Source: Amorphophallus konjac
Taxonomy: Eukaryota > Streptophyta > Magnoliopsida > Alismatales > Araceae
Length of the DNA: 64,000 nt
NCBI GenBank assembly: GCA_022559845.1
Contig: CM040128.1
Location: 220,333,643-220,397,642 of the forward strand
Reading direction: 5' to 3'
Position 1 is the stretch's first letter, and each line of letters opens with the position of its first letter. Below the pieces are notes generated by a model. The model was given only the letters and a program-made list of their open reading frames with translations. It did not search any database and was not told the DNA's origin. The position numbers and the translations under genes were made by a program. Below, piece by piece: positions 20,706 to 32,258 of the stretch.

Positions 20706-21547
20706 CTAATCGACCTGTCGTTTTAGCTCGGCATGTTCCGTGGGACTCATGCGATAATGAGGAAGGTTGGGCAATGAAGAGCCCGGAATAAGGTCGATGG
20801 CATGCTGAATATCCCGCATAGGTGGGAGTCCCTCGGGAAGCTCCTCGGGAAAAATATTAGCAAACTCCTGCAGAATAGGAATGACATCGGGTGGGAGTTC
20901 ACCCTCAGAGTCTCTCTCTACCTCTCGGACCGCAATGGCAAACACGGGGCAGCCCCGACTAGCCTCCCGCTCCATTTCCTGGGAGCTAATCAACATCAAT
21001 CTCCTAGTCGAGGGCTCACCTGGGCCAGAGGTAACGGTCATAGCCCGAGCTGGGGACGGGGTACTGGGCCCGGGAATGGAAGGCTCCGGAGCACTAGGGC
21101 CAGTAGGACCCCTAACTGATGGGCTCTTGGGCTGATGAGGTTGGAGCGTAATCCGTTGGCCATCATGGTCAAAGGTACAGGTGTTCGATCGGCCATGGAG
21201 TGTGGCATCCCGATCGAATAACCACGGCCTACCAAAAATAATATTGCCCACCTCCATGGGTAGGACATCACACCATACCTCGTCACGGTAGGCATAGAAC
21301 TGCAGTGGGACCAAGCACCGCAGCCTGATCAGGATGGAAGTGGAATCCACCCATGTACACGATAGGGGCTAGGGTGATCCACGGGTGTAAGACCAAGACG
21401 GGAGACAGCACCCGTGGAGATTGCATTGATGCAACTCCCGCTATCGATCATCACTTTACACACATGCTTGCCCAGCCTACAGAAGGTATGAAAAATAGTG
21501 GTCCGACGCCAGTCATCACTGGCCTGCGGCTGGGTGAGAATACACAT
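20706..21547 (-). CDS. G protease and protease-RT linker
   Basis: Two overlapping frames. The one at 21329-21547 holds the active site MIDSGSCINAIS, that is DSG in place of the usual DTG, which is normal in this group. The one at 20706-21350 holds the second half of the protease and the linker up to the RT start, with PEELPEGLPPMRDIQHAIDL, the usual lead-in to RT. A frameshift near 21340 separates them. Confidence 0.8.
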
Positions 21548-22362
21548 GACGACCCCAACGTGGGCATCATCGGGATGTGGGGCATCCTGGCCATCACCAA
21601 AATCTCATAGTATTCGTCAGCTAGCTCCTGATCTGCTTCATAGGTGACTAGCTTGAGGCCTGCAGGGGTGGTATCCTCGGCCTGTGTGTCCCCAATGATA
21701 AGAGATGGGCGGGTGGGACACTGGTTGGCGAAATGGCCAAACCCATTGCAGCGATAACACTGCTGCCGTGATCCACTGGGCTCCCCAATCATGGGTCCTT
21801 TCTCCTTATCCTCCCGACGGATAGGAGGTGTAGGTAGCAAAGGACATGCAGGAGGTACGGGTGCCGGTGGACGGGCTGTGGGTGCCGTAAGATGCTGGGA
21901 ACGAGGAAGGTCCCTCGGGGGTGGAGGGCGAGGCCTAGGAGCAAAGGGCTCGGGGCGAGCGGGCTCCTGAGTTCGAGCCATGGGGGCCCTCGGATACGCG
22001 CCAGATGAGCCACGGGGCTCGACACTACGAAGGGGGAAGGAGCCCAACCGATGGGGAGACTCGAACTCGGCCTCGAATTGTTCCAATTCGAGAGCAACCT
22101 GATACGCCTGCTCCAAAGTGGTCGCGTTGCGGCGAAAGAGTTCATATTGATAGTTGGGTCGCAGAGCTCTTCGAAAGCGTGATATGGTCATGGTGCTCTC
22201 CTCCGTAACACCACACCGTAAGTAATACTCATCAAACTCAGCGGTGTACTCAGTCACGGATCGGTTCCCTTGGGAGATGCTTTGCCATTTGTCTATGAGA
22301 CGTTGGCAATATGAGGCAGAAAGGTATTTCTCCCTCAGCTTGGTTTTCATGTCATCCCAAGT
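21548..22362 (-). pseudogene. G gag, C-terminal part with CCHC knuckle
   Basis: The gag continues from 33438 across the F insertion and resumes here with GTWDDMKTKLREKYLSASY, a conserved Gag core. It then has a Pro/Arg-rich stretch and one knuckle, CYRCNGFGHFANQC. The frame passes into the protease region. The TSD of F (ACCAA) falls inside this core. A TGA lies just before the insertion point on the other side (near 33450). Confidence 0.85.
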
Positions 22363-22657
22363 ACCAATGTAGAGCCCCAAAATTTATAAAGTAATTTCGA
22401 GTTATTTAAATAATATTCTAGAATTAATTGGGCTAAATAGTCAATATAAGACCAAAATTGTGTTAATCAATAAACCCAACCCACTTAATTGAAGTCCAAA
22501 AGGGTTTAGGACCTAGACCATTAGGTTTGGCCCATATTCTAGAAGGTATTTAAGCCTATCCACGAATATTTAAGGATAAATACTAATAATATAAGATAAT
22601 GATTTGGATAATTAACAACAGAGTTTTTATAAATTGAAACTCTAAGCTACGATGACT

Positions 22658-22715
22658 GTAACGGTCTATCGTAAGACCGCCACAGCCATGTAACGCATGG
22701 GCACTCGACCGTTAC
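22658..22715. repeat. Two 26-bp dyads in the F U3 (5' LTR)
   Basis: 22658-22683 (GTAACGGTC...GACCGCCAC) and 22690-22715 (GTAACGCAT...GACCGTTAC), 175-230 bp upstream of the TATA box. The same pair is at 30468-30493 and 30500-30525 in the 3' LTR. Confidence 0.8.
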
Positions 22716-22889
22716 ATTCCTGTTAGTTCCGTAAGTGAAGGGACTCATGAAAGGATTGGAACTTGATGTTCCTATCCACTATGGATCGACTTGGGAAGGA
22801 TTGTAAAAACTCTAAGGACTCTTAGAGATTAGGATTTGATGAAATAAGGACTCTAAACTCGATCTAATCCTCAAACCCTAGCCTAAACT

Positions 22890-22898
22890 CTATAAATA
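22890..22898 (+). promoter_or_regulatory. TATA box of the F 5' LTR
   Basis: CTATAAATAGG follows a CCTAGCCTAAACT stretch, 522 bp inside the LTR. Confidence 0.75.
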
Positions 22899-23445
22899 GG
22901 GCATAGTTCTGAACTGTGCGACCCTTACTTTTTGGACGTAAAGAAGCAAGGTAAGGAGTCATTATCTCAGGTAAGTTCTTTAGAATAATTTGTTTACAAT
23001 ACTTTAGACTAACTCCCCTCCGAATTTCACATCTTTAGGTCAAGAGGGTGTGGAGTTAGAGCCTAAATAAGTTGCTGAAAAAGTCACAAGAGAAGGAAGG
23101 GATCTAGGGCAAGATTCTCAACCAAATTTAGAAACTACAGTCTAAGTAAGAGGTAGGTTATCTCATGAACGGCAAAAATAGCATGATAGGACTAAAAACC
23201 CTCTAGTTTGATTGAATTCCATGCATTATAGAGCATTGATTTCATGTTTTATTTGTTCTATGCACATCATGCACCTCTTAGCCAAATTAAGGAATTAAAA
23301 CATGACTATTCATCTATTCCTGATTACCTATACATGTAGATGGCCTTACTTCATTAACATGACTAGAAGCTCATCATGTTTTGATAAAAGACATGATGTG
23401 AGTTGATCTCTTAGTTTCTATGATTATTTTCTGTTAGCAGATACT

Positions 23446-24305
23446 GTAACGCACTAGCATAGGACCGTCACTTTGAAGTAACGGCCCTACGACAGACCAT
23501 TACAAACTCTGTAGTATTTGAATTGCACTGATGTTTCTAACGTGCTTGGACAGACGCGTTACAATCATGTAACGGTTGGGTCCTGACCGTCACCTTCACT
23601 GTGACGCCCCATCTCCAGACCGTTATATCCTGTGTTCTGTCAACCCTATGACTGAATACAACCTGCCAATCTTATTATGGTTAAAACCTAGTTACCTAAC
23701 TTTTAAACCTAATCATGTGATTTTAAGGATATTTGATTATTCATGATAGGTATTGCATGTTTTGTCATCACTTCTACTTAAGTTATGTTAAACCAAATTC
23801 TATAGTCTTGTACTATAAAGCATGACTTTTTAACATTGTATTGACGGAGTTTTTATCATGATTTTCACATTGATTATACATATCTCTCTCTGTCAATAGA
23901 GTCAATTCTATAAGTACATGGCACATATTCCGGTATGTTGTCATTAGTTCACACATTGCACTATAGAAACACAATCTTGGACATGAGGACCTCTCTATTG
24001 GATAATCCTTCCAATGGACTAGGAAATCATTGTTTCAAGGCCTCCGTAATTCTCCGCGAGCCTGGGATTCCCACTAGGACGCTGAGTTGGTTGTACCAAT
24101 GAAAGCCCATTAATTAGAACACTCTATTGTGGTTTTCATTCTTAAAATGTAACGGCCTTGAACTGGACCGTCAGGCTCACGTAACGGCCCAGGGCCACAC
24201 CGTCACATTCCTCTGAGTCTATTTTTATCTTTCTGGACTCAGATCACTTTAACGGCCCATTACTGGCGCGTTACATAATGAAACGGCCCAGCATATGACC
24301 GTTAC
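23446..24305. repeat. Nine 25-26-bp dyads in F R/U5 (5' LTR)
   Basis: Copies at 23446-23471, 23478-23503, 23537-23562, 23569-23593, 23601-23626, 24149-24174, 24181-24206, 24249-24274 and 24280-24305. The consensus is GTAACGGCCC, about 6-8 variable bases, then GACCGTTAC. Eight of the nine are 26 bp and one is 25 bp. The first five and last four form two clusters. The centres vary more than the arms. Confidence 0.88.
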
Positions 24306-25485
24306 ATAGCTTGTTTATGTTAACCCAAGGTTTGACCAAGGGTTGATATTCCTATGATTCTAGACAAACCTTGATGATCTAGAACTTGTCATATTGCTTA
24401 AATTGATCTAAAAGAAATGGAAGTTAAGGAAAATACCGTTATGCTGTCGATTTATTCTATAAGCATAACTTAGTTCAAATATCATTCTTGATCTCATATA
24501 TTCAAAATTGAAGCATTCATTCATTGATTATTGTTATCATGGAATTATTGGAAGTGCTATATTCTTGGCCATACTTTACTGTTATACTGCGTGGAAGTAG
24601 CTTAATTTATAACTGAAGATGCGATCGAGCACTGATTGTGTTCAAGTGCTCTATGCTAGTCCCCTCGGCTGATTGCCGGAAACATACTATTTTATAAACC
24701 ATGGGGTATGATGCTACTGGCGTCGCATTGCGCTGGGAGTACTATTTCTGTAAATAAGTGAAGATCCACGGCACGACATGACATTCTTACTTGATATTCA
24801 ACAGAAATTCACGAAGCACTTGCTCTTAAGCATAAGATGCTAAAGTGAGGAATATGTGGCTTGCTAGTACAATCTCGTTACATTCTTGTTCATGGAAGGC
24901 CAATATCATGTTCTTGTTATATTCTTGCTAGCTCATTCTTGATCATTCTATCTTACATGGTTATCTTATTTCTATTGATTTGATCGCATGATAGATTCGC
25001 ATTGCATGATTTTACCTTATTTCTTTAGAGTAAAAATGATAATTACTTAAATAGTGCCTTCATATTGATGCGAAGATACCTACTGGGCAAGTGTGCTCAT
25101 GACCTATTTTCCAATGTTTTTCAGGAGATGGAAATAGTTCAGATTCGGATTCGGGCTATACTAGTAGTGGATCCAGAAGCGAGTGAAAGTGTTATAAAGA
25201 TGAGAGTGAAGACTTCGGAAGTTAAAGTGTCTAGATTGAGTCAATGTAATTTTCCTATTTCTTGAGTCTAGTAGAATGGAAATCAAATTAGTGATTGTAT
25301 CTTGAATATTGATCATTTATGAAATAAAATTGGAGTTTGAATATTATTGTACAATTGCATTTATTTATGTTATTGTCTTGCGCTCTGATTGATTCTTGCT
25401 TGCAAAAGGCTTACCATGCCGGCTGTTTACGCTCCCCGAGTGAGTCTTCCGCTGTAATTAAAGGCTCGGGACGTGACAGTTAAGT

Positions 25486-25498
25486 TGGTATCAGAGCC
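25486..25498 (+). other. F primer binding site
   Basis: TGGTATCAGAGCC lies seven nt after the LTR end. Initiator-Met tRNA type. Confidence 0.92.
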
Positions 25499-25664
25499 TA
25501 AGTCTCAGGACTTAAGGAAAAGAGTCATGTCATAGGATAAGTCCAAGGTTAAGGACCCCTACCTATGAACTAAGGAAAAATTCCACACCCATGTGAGGAT
25601 TGGGTAGAACCCGGGATAAGATAGCTAATTAGCTTTAAGAATTATTTTGATTCATTCCAATTTC

Positions 25665-28600
25665 ATGAGAAATAAGAAGTTGTTATTTTCTCTCAGGTAC
25701 CTTATTATTCTTATCATGGCTCATCGTGTAGATTGGGACGGTATGCAACAAACTATTGCCGGCCTCACCCAAGCACTGCAAACTATAGCACAAGGTAGTG
25801 CAGGGGCAAGGGCAGGAGACCTTCATCGCAATTTCCGGAGTCTAAATCCTCCGCGTTTCTATGGATCTTCCAATCCAGACGAAGCAGAAAATTGGATCGA
25901 CGAGTTGAATAGGATATTTGATGTTATTCAATGCTCTGATCAGGAGAAGGTCCGTCTAGCTACGTTCCAATTAAACAAAGATGCTTGCACTTGGTGGAAA
26001 TCGGTTCCGGCACCTCCAGCCGATGCGCCACATACATGGAATGTTTTTCTCACTTTATTCCGTGCCAAATATTTCTACGAGCATGTAAAGGAAAGGAAGG
26101 CTATGGAGTTTGCCTCCCTTCGTCAAGGGATGATGTCCGTGGCAGAATATGAGTTACAGTTTTCAAGACTAGCACCGTATGCACCACATTTGATTAGTAC
26201 AGACTTATTAAAAGCAAACCGATTTATGGACGGGTTACGGCCCGGTTTCATTCAACAACTGGGGACGCAGAATATCCGCACTTATGCGGAGATGGTTCAA
26301 ATGGCATATTTATGCGAGAGGACCTTAGAGAAGGTCGAAAGGTTGAAAGGAAAGGGAGAAGAATCTAGCCGGCGCTCTGATCGGTATTATAAAAAGGAAA
26401 AGTTCAACATCACGGAACCATACAAAAGCCGTGATAATAAGAAAAGATCAAGGAACGGGAACGGTGGAAGTTCTCAAAAGAGTAGTAAAAAGGTGAAGGA
26501 AGAAAAGGAGCAAGTCGCCTCGGCGTGCACCTTTTGTGAGAAATTTGGCTACTCGGTTGAAGAATGCTGGAAGCGCCTAGGTGCTTGTTTGCGTTGTGGG
26601 AGTAGGGAGCATCATGTGCCAGATTGCCCCCTTATGAAAGACCAACCAAATAATGGAGGACGTAGGAGGCATGCTCGCCTCAATGCAGTTATAGATGAAG
26701 AAGAAGCGCCCAGGGATCAAAATGATGGGCTCATGGAAGGTACTCTTCAAATATGTTCTCGTCCTGCATTCGTGCTATTTGATACTGGTGCTTCTCATTC
26801 TTTTATCTCCACCATTTTTACAAAAACCTTACCAACTGCATCAGTTCCCCTACCTTCAGATCTCGCTATTACTACACCTTTAGGATCTAGAACTAAGCTT
26901 ACCAACTATTATCCTGATTGTGAGGTAGTGGTAGAAGGACACAATCTCCCCGCAAACTTAGTATGCCTTGATATGAAAGGTTATGATGCCATTTTAGGGG
27001 TAGATTGGCTTGTAGACCATGATGCTTACATCAACTGCCGAAATAGGATTATATCTTTTCGAAAGCCCGGTCTTCCAAGATTTTCCTTTCTTGGCATCAA
27101 ATACAAGAAGCATCCTACCATTATTTCTTCTCTACACGCTTGCAAACTTATCTCGCAAGGATGTAAAGCTTTTCTTGCTTCAGTCATTGTCACCGAATCT
27201 AAGGAAATTATCCTAGCAAACATTCCTATTGCAAATGAATTCCCGGACGTATTCCCATCTGAACTACCTAATTTACCGCCCGAGAGGGAAGTAAACTTTA
27301 CCATTGAACTCATTCCAGGTGCAGCACCTGTTTCTATAGCCCCTTACAGGATGTCCCCCACAGAACTCAAGGAATTAAAGAAGCAATTACAGGAACTTCT
27401 AGATAAGGGTTTTATCAGACCTAGCACATCCCTTTGGGGTGCGCCGGTTCTATTTGTCAAGAAGAAGGATGGTTCTCTCAGGTTATGCATTGACTACCGG
27501 CGATTGAATCAACTTACAATCAAGAACAAATACCCATTGCCGCGTATTGATGAGCTCTTCGATCAGCTTTTGGGAGTAGAATATTTTTCTAAGATTGACC
27601 TAAGATCAGGTTATCATCAGCTTAGAATCAAAGAAGAGGACATTTACAAATCGGCTTTTCACAGTCGTTATGGCCACTATGAATTCGTGGTAATGCCGTT
27701 TGGGTTAACTAATGCCCCAGCAGCATTCATGCAACTTATGAACAGTGTCTTCCAGCCATATTTAGATCAGTTCATCGTCATCTTCATCGATGATATCCTG
27801 ATATACTCCAAGACAAAAGACGAACATGAAGAACACCTAAGGATAGCTTTGCAAACACTTAGAGAATATAAACTTTATGCCAAACTCAATAAATGTGAAT
27901 TCTGGCTCAAGGAAGTCTCATTCCTAGGCCACATTATTTCAAAAGAAGGTATTGCTGTGGACCCTTCTAAGGTAGAAGCTGTCAGAGATTGGAGCCGACC
28001 AACGACTATATCTGAAGTTAGAAGCTTTTTGGGTCTAGCAGGTTATTATAGAAGGTTCATAAAGGACTTTTCAAAGATCGCGGTTCCTTTAACTAGACTT
28101 ACCAGAAAAGAAAATCCTTTTATCTGGTCGAAGGACTGTGAAAAGAGTTTTCAAATTCTTAAGAATCATCTTACAACAGCCCCTATTTTGTCATTACCAA
28201 TAGAGGGTGCTGGATTCGAAGTATATACGGATGCATTTGGAATTGGCTTAGGATGTGTCCTTATGCAAGATGGAAAGGTGATTTACTATTCTTCAAGACA
28301 ATTGAAACGTCACGAAGAAAATTATCCTGTACATGATTTTGAATTAGCAACAGTTATTTTCGCCTTGAAAATTTGGCGTCATTATCTTTATGGAGAAAAG
28401 TTCACTGTCTATTCGGACCATAAGAGTTTGAAATATTTATTTTCTCAAAAAGAGCTTAACATGAGGCAGAGGAGATGGTTGGAATATCTTAAAGACTTCG
28501 ATTTCGCTATTCAATATCACCTTGGCAAGGCAAATGCTGTAGCAGATGCACTCAGCAGGAAACCAATTGGTATGTTATCAAGTCTCATGATTAGTATGAC

Positions 28601-29567
28601 TAACCTTGTTCCTCAATTTGCTCAATTGAATCTAGATGTTGATATTAAGGAAGATAATTATTTCATGGCAAATATCCGAGCTCAACCAACATTGATTGAG
28701 GATTTGGCCAAGTTACAAGAGGATGACCCAATTTTACTGGAAATTAAGGCCAATATTGAACAAAGACCGGATTTTTCTATATCCGAAGATGGAAGAATGC
28801 TATTCAAGGGCCGAATGTGTATACCCGATCATGAAGATACAAAGAAATTGATCTTAGAAGAAGCACATAAATCAAAGTATACCATTCATCTAGGAGGTAC
28901 AAAAATGTATCAGGATCTCAAAGGAAACTTTTGGTGGCCCAATATGAAGAAGGAAGTAGCGGACTTCGTATCTCGGTGTCTTACATGTCAACAAGTGAAG
29001 GTGGAACATTTCAGACCCGCAGGTAAATTACATTCCTTAAGTACCCCGGAATGGAAATGGGAGAGCATAGGAATGGATTTCATTATGGGACTACCTAAGA
29101 CAAGAGGTGGACACGATGGAATATGGGTAATTATAGACCGATTGACTAAATCTGCACATTTTATACCAATAAAAAGTCGATGGTCTGTAGATATTCTAGC
29201 AGCACTATACATAAAAGAAATTGTCAAGTTACATGGAGTCCCTGTCGCTATTGTATCAGATAGAAATCCCCGATTCACATCACAATTCTGGAAGAGCCTA
29301 CAACATTCACTTGGGACTAGATTGAATTTTAGCACCGCTTTCCATCCACAAACTGATGGTCAAACAGAAAGGACAAATCAAGTGGTAGAAGATATGCTGA
29401 GGGCTTGTGTCATTGATTTTGGAGGAAGTTGGCATGATCACCTGCTTTTGGTAGAATTTGCATATAACAACAGCTATCAAGCAAGCATACAAATGACACC
29501 TTTTGAAGCTCTATATGGGAAAAGTTGTCGATCACCAATATGTTGGAATGAAATAGGGGAAAGATAA
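25665..29567 (+). CDS. F gag-pol polyprotein (gag, PR, RT, RNase H, integrase)
   Basis: The open frame begins at 25647 (TTG). The first ATG is at 25665 and the next at 25716, the latter closer to the usual gag start. Residue numbers count from 25647. Gag core about 65-240 ([27 protein letters not shown]). Two Cys-rich units at about 295-330, the second [14 protein letters not shown]. Protease DTGAS at 379. RT about 545-800 with FIDD at 714-716. RNase H with YTDAF (usual Ser replaced by Phe), YSDHKSL and AVADALSR. Integrase HHCC finger (CLTCQQVK), Asp at 1144 (MDFIMGL), Asp in SDRNPRFTS, Glu in [12 protein letters not shown] at 29565-29567 ends the frame in the integrase C-terminal region. Catalytic residues look intact. 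Confidence 0.93.
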   Translation: MRNKKLLFSLRYLIILIMAHRVDWDGMQQTIAGLTQALQTIAQGSAGARAGDLHRNFRSLNPPRFYGSSNPDEAENWIDELNRIFDVIQCSDQEKVRLATFQLNKDACTWWKSVPAPPADAPHTWNVFLTLFRAKYFYEHVKERKAMEFASLRQGMMSVAEYELQFSRLAPYAPHLISTDLLKANRFMDGLRPGFIQQLGTQNIRTYAEMVQMAYLCERTLEKVERLKGKGEESSRRSDRYYKKEKFNITEPYKSRDNKKRSRNGNGGSSQKSSKKVKEEKEQVASACTFCEKFGYSVEECWKRLGACLRCGSREHHVPDCPLMKDQPNNGGRRRHARLNAVIDEEEAPRDQNDGLMEGTLQICSRPAFVLFDTGASHSFISTIFTKTLPTASVPLPSDLAITTPLGSRTKLTNYYPDCEVVVEGHNLPANLVCLDMKGYDAILGVDWLVDHDAYINCRNRIISFRKPGLPRFSFLGIKYKKHPTIISSLHACKLISQGCKAFLASVIVTESKEIILANIPIANEFPDVFPSELPNLPPEREVNFTIELIPGAAPVSIAPYRMSPTELKELKKQLQELLDKGFIRPSTSLWGAPVLFVKKKDGSLRLCIDYRRLNQLTIKNKYPLPRIDELFDQLLGVEYFSKIDLRSGYHQLRIKEEDIYKSAFHSRYGHYEFVVMPFGLTNAPAAFMQLMNSVFQPYLDQFIVIFIDDILIYSKTKDEHEEHLRIALQTLREYKLYAKLNKCEFWLKEVSFLGHIISKEGIAVDPSKVEAVRDWSRPTTISEVRSFLGLAGYYRRFIKDFSKIAVPLTRLTRKENPFIWSKDCEKSFQILKNHLTTAPILSLPIEGAGFEVYTDAFGIGLGCVLMQDGKVIYYSSRQLKRHEENYPVHDFELATVIFALKIWRHYLYGEKFTVYSDHKSLKYLFSQKELNMRQRRWLEYLKDFDFAIQYHLGKANAVADALSRKPIGMLSSLMISMTNLVPQFAQLNLDVDIKEDNYFMANIRAQPTLIEDLAKLQEDDPILLEIKANIEQRPDFSISEDGRMLFKGRMCIPDHEDTKKLILEEAHKSKYTIHLGGTKMYQDLKGNFWWPNMKKEVADFVSRCLTCQQVKVEHFRPAGKLHSLSTPEWKWESIGMDFIMGLPKTRGGHDGIWVIIDRLTKSAHFIPIKSRWSVDILAALYIKEIVKLHGVPVAIVSDRNPRFTSQFWKSLQHSLGTRLNFSTAFHPQTDGQTERTNQVVEDMLRACVIDFGGSWHDHLLLVEFAYNNSYQASIQMTPFEALYGKSCRSPICWNEIGER

Positions 29568-30137
29568 TTTCTAGGCCCCGATTTAATTAGGGATTCTACA
29601 GAGAAAATCAAGCTCATTCAGGAAAGGATGAAAATGGCACAAGATAGGCAGAAATCTTATGCTGATAATCGAAGGCGCGACTTATAATTTCAAGTAGGAG
29701 AACATGTATATCTAAAGGTTTCTCCGGGTCGTGGTATTCGAAGATTTGGCATTAAAGGAAAGCTAACTCCAAGATTTATCGGTCCATTTGAAATCCTCGA
29801 AAGGATCGGTGAAGTGGCATATAAATTGGCTTTGCCACCACAGTTAGCAGGAGTTCATGACGTATTTCACGTCTCGATGCTGAAGAAGTATGTGTATGAT
29901 CCAGATCACATTATCACTTATGACAATCTAGAGATTCAGAAGGACTTGACATATGAACAAACGCCAATGAAGATTTTGGAACGAGAAGTACGTCAACTCA
30001 GAAATAAGGTCATTCCTATGGTGAAGATTCAATGGAAGAAAGTATGGCCTTATGAAGCAACATGGGAAATCGAATCAGCTATGAAGAAAAGATTCTCAGA
30101 ATTATTTAATTGTAAGTACACTCTCCTCAATCCATGA
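29568..30137 (+). pseudogene. F integrase C-terminus and chromodomain, cut off by TAA codons
   Basis: Same frame as gag-pol. After the TAA at 29565-29567, reading continues through DLIRDSTEKIKLIQERM to a second TAA at 29685-29687, then GEHVYLKVSPG and the integrase C-terminal domain (PRFIGPFEIL). It ends with a chromodomain-like segment around VIPMVKIQWKKVWPYEATWE. At the second stop E1 keeps GAA, so this one is not a C to T change. Without readthrough the protein would lack its chromatin-targeting tail. Confidence 0.88.
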
Positions 30138-30163
30138 ATTGAATTTGGGGACCAAATTCTTCT

Positions 30164-30176
30164 AAGTGGGGGAGGG
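30164..30176 (+). other. F polypurine tract
   Basis: AAGTGGGGGAGGG is directly followed by TGTAGAGCCCC. Confidence 0.92.
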
Positions 30177-30577
30177 TGTAGAGCCCCAAAAATTATAAAA
30201 GTAATTTCTAGTTATTTAAATAATATTCTGGCATTAATTGGGCTAAATAATCAATATAAGGCCAAAATTGTGTTAATCAATAAACCCAACCCACTTAATT
30301 GAAGTCCAAAACGGTTTAGGACCTAGACCATTAGGTTTGGCCCATATTCTAGAAGGTATTTAAGCCTATCCACGAATATTTAAGTATAAATACTAATAAT
30401 ATAAGATAATGATTTGGATAATTAACAAAAGAGTTTTTATAAATTGAAACTCTAAGCTACGATGACTGTAACTGTCTATCGTAAGACCGCCACAGCCATA
30501 TAACGCATGGGCACTCGACCGTTACATTCCTGTTAGTTCCGTAAGTGAAGGGACTCATGAAAGGATTGGAACTTGAT

Positions 30578-30863
30578 GTTCCTATCCACTATGGATCGAC
30601 TTGGGAAGGATTGTAAAAACTCTAAGGACTCTTAGAGATTAGGATTTGATGAAATAAGGACTCTAAACTCGATCTAATCCTCAAACCCTAGCCTAAACTC
30701 TATAAATAGGGCATAGTCAAGTTCCTATCCACTATGGATCGACTTGGGAAGGATTGTAAAAACTCTAAGGACTCTTAGAGATTAGGATTTGATGAAATAA
30801 GGACTCTAAACTCGATCTAATCCTCAAACCCTAGCCTAAACTCTATAAATAGGGCATAGTTCT
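30578..30863 (+). repeat. 143-bp tandem duplication with TATA box in the F 3' LTR
   Basis: The block from GTTCCTATCCACTATGG to AGGGCATAGT occurs twice, 143 bp apart, so TATAAATAGG is present at 30701 and 30844. The 5' LTR has one copy (TATAAATAGG at 22891). Confidence 0.92.
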
Positions 30864-31398
30864 CAACTGTGCGACCCTTACTTTTTGGACGTAAAGAAGC
30901 AAGGTAAGGAGTCATTATCTCAGGTAAGTTATTTAGAATAATTTGTTTACAACACTTTAGACTAACTCCCCTCCGAATTTCACATCATTAGGTCAAGAGG
31001 GCGTGGAGTTAGAGCCTAAAGAAGTTGTTGAAAAAGTCACAAGAGAAGGAAGGGATCTAGGGCAAGGTTCTCAACCAAATTCAGAAACTACAGTCTAAGT
31101 AAGATGTAGGTTATCTCATGAACGGAAAAAATAGCATGATAGGACTAAAAGCCCTCTGGTTTGATTGAAATCCATGCATTATAGAGCATTGATTTCATGT
31201 TTTATTTGTTCTATGCACATAATGCACCTCTTAGCCAAATTAAGGAATTAAAACATGACTATTCATCTATTCCTGATTACCTATGCATGTAGATTGCCTT
31301 ACTTCATTAACATGACTAGAAGCTCATCATGTTTTGATAAAAGACATGATGTGAGTTGATCTCTTAGTTTCTATGATTATTTTCTGTTAGCAGATACT

Positions 31399-32258
31399 GT
31401 AACGCACTAGCATAGGACCGTCACTTTGAAGTAACGGCCCTACGACAGACCGTTACAAACTCTGTAGTATTTGAATTGCACTGATGTTTCTAACGTGCTT
31501 GGACAGACGCGTTACAATCATGTAACGGTTGGGTCCTGACCGTCACTTTCACTGTGACACCCCATCTCCAGACCGTTATATCCTGTGTTCTGTCAACCCT
31601 ATGACTAAATACAACCTGCCAATCTTATTATGGTTAAAACCTAGTTACCTAACTTTTAAACCTAATCATGTGATTTTAAGGATATTTGATTATTCATGAT
31701 AGGTATTGCATGTTTTGTCATCACTTCTACTTAAGTTATGTTAAACCAAATTCTATAGTCTTGTACTATAAAGCATGACTTTTTAACATTGTATTGACGG
31801 AGTTTTTATCATGATTTTCACATTGATTATACATATCTCTCTCTGTCAATAGAGTCAATTCTATAAGTACATGGCACATATTCCGGTATGTTGTCATTAG
31901 TTCACACATTGTACTATAGAAACACAATCTTGGACATGAGGACCTCTCTATTGGATAATCCTTCCAATGGACTAGGAAATCATTGTTTCAAGGCCTCCGT
32001 AATTCTCCGCGAGCCTGGGATTCCCACTAGGACGCCGAGTTGGTTGTACCAATGAAAGCCCATTAATTAGAACACTCTATCGTGGTTTTGATTCTTGAAA
32101 TGTAACAGCCTTGAACTGGACCGTCAGGCTCACGTAACGGCCCAGGGCCAGACCGTCACATTCCTCTGAGTCTATTTTTATCTTTCTGGACTCGGATCAC
32201 TTTAACGGCCCATTACTGGCGCGTTACATAATGAAACGGCCCAGCATATGACCGTTAC
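31399..32258. repeat. Nine dyads in F R/U5 (3' LTR)
   Basis: Same nine modules as at 23446-24305, shifted by 7953 bp. A few arms differ between the LTRs: the second module ends CCGTTAC here but CCATTAC in the 5' LTR. Confidence 0.85.

Larger units (their letters stand above)
22368..25478 (+). repeat. F 5' LTR (3111 bp)
   Basis: U3 starts TGTAGAGCCCC. A TATA box lies at 22890-22898, two 26-bp dyads lie upstream of it and nine downstream. The end is GGGACGTGACA. The stretch 24310-25478 holds no further feature that I can support. Small frames such as 25065-25265 are not conserved as open in the other LTR (a TAG interrupts it there). Confidence 0.95.
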
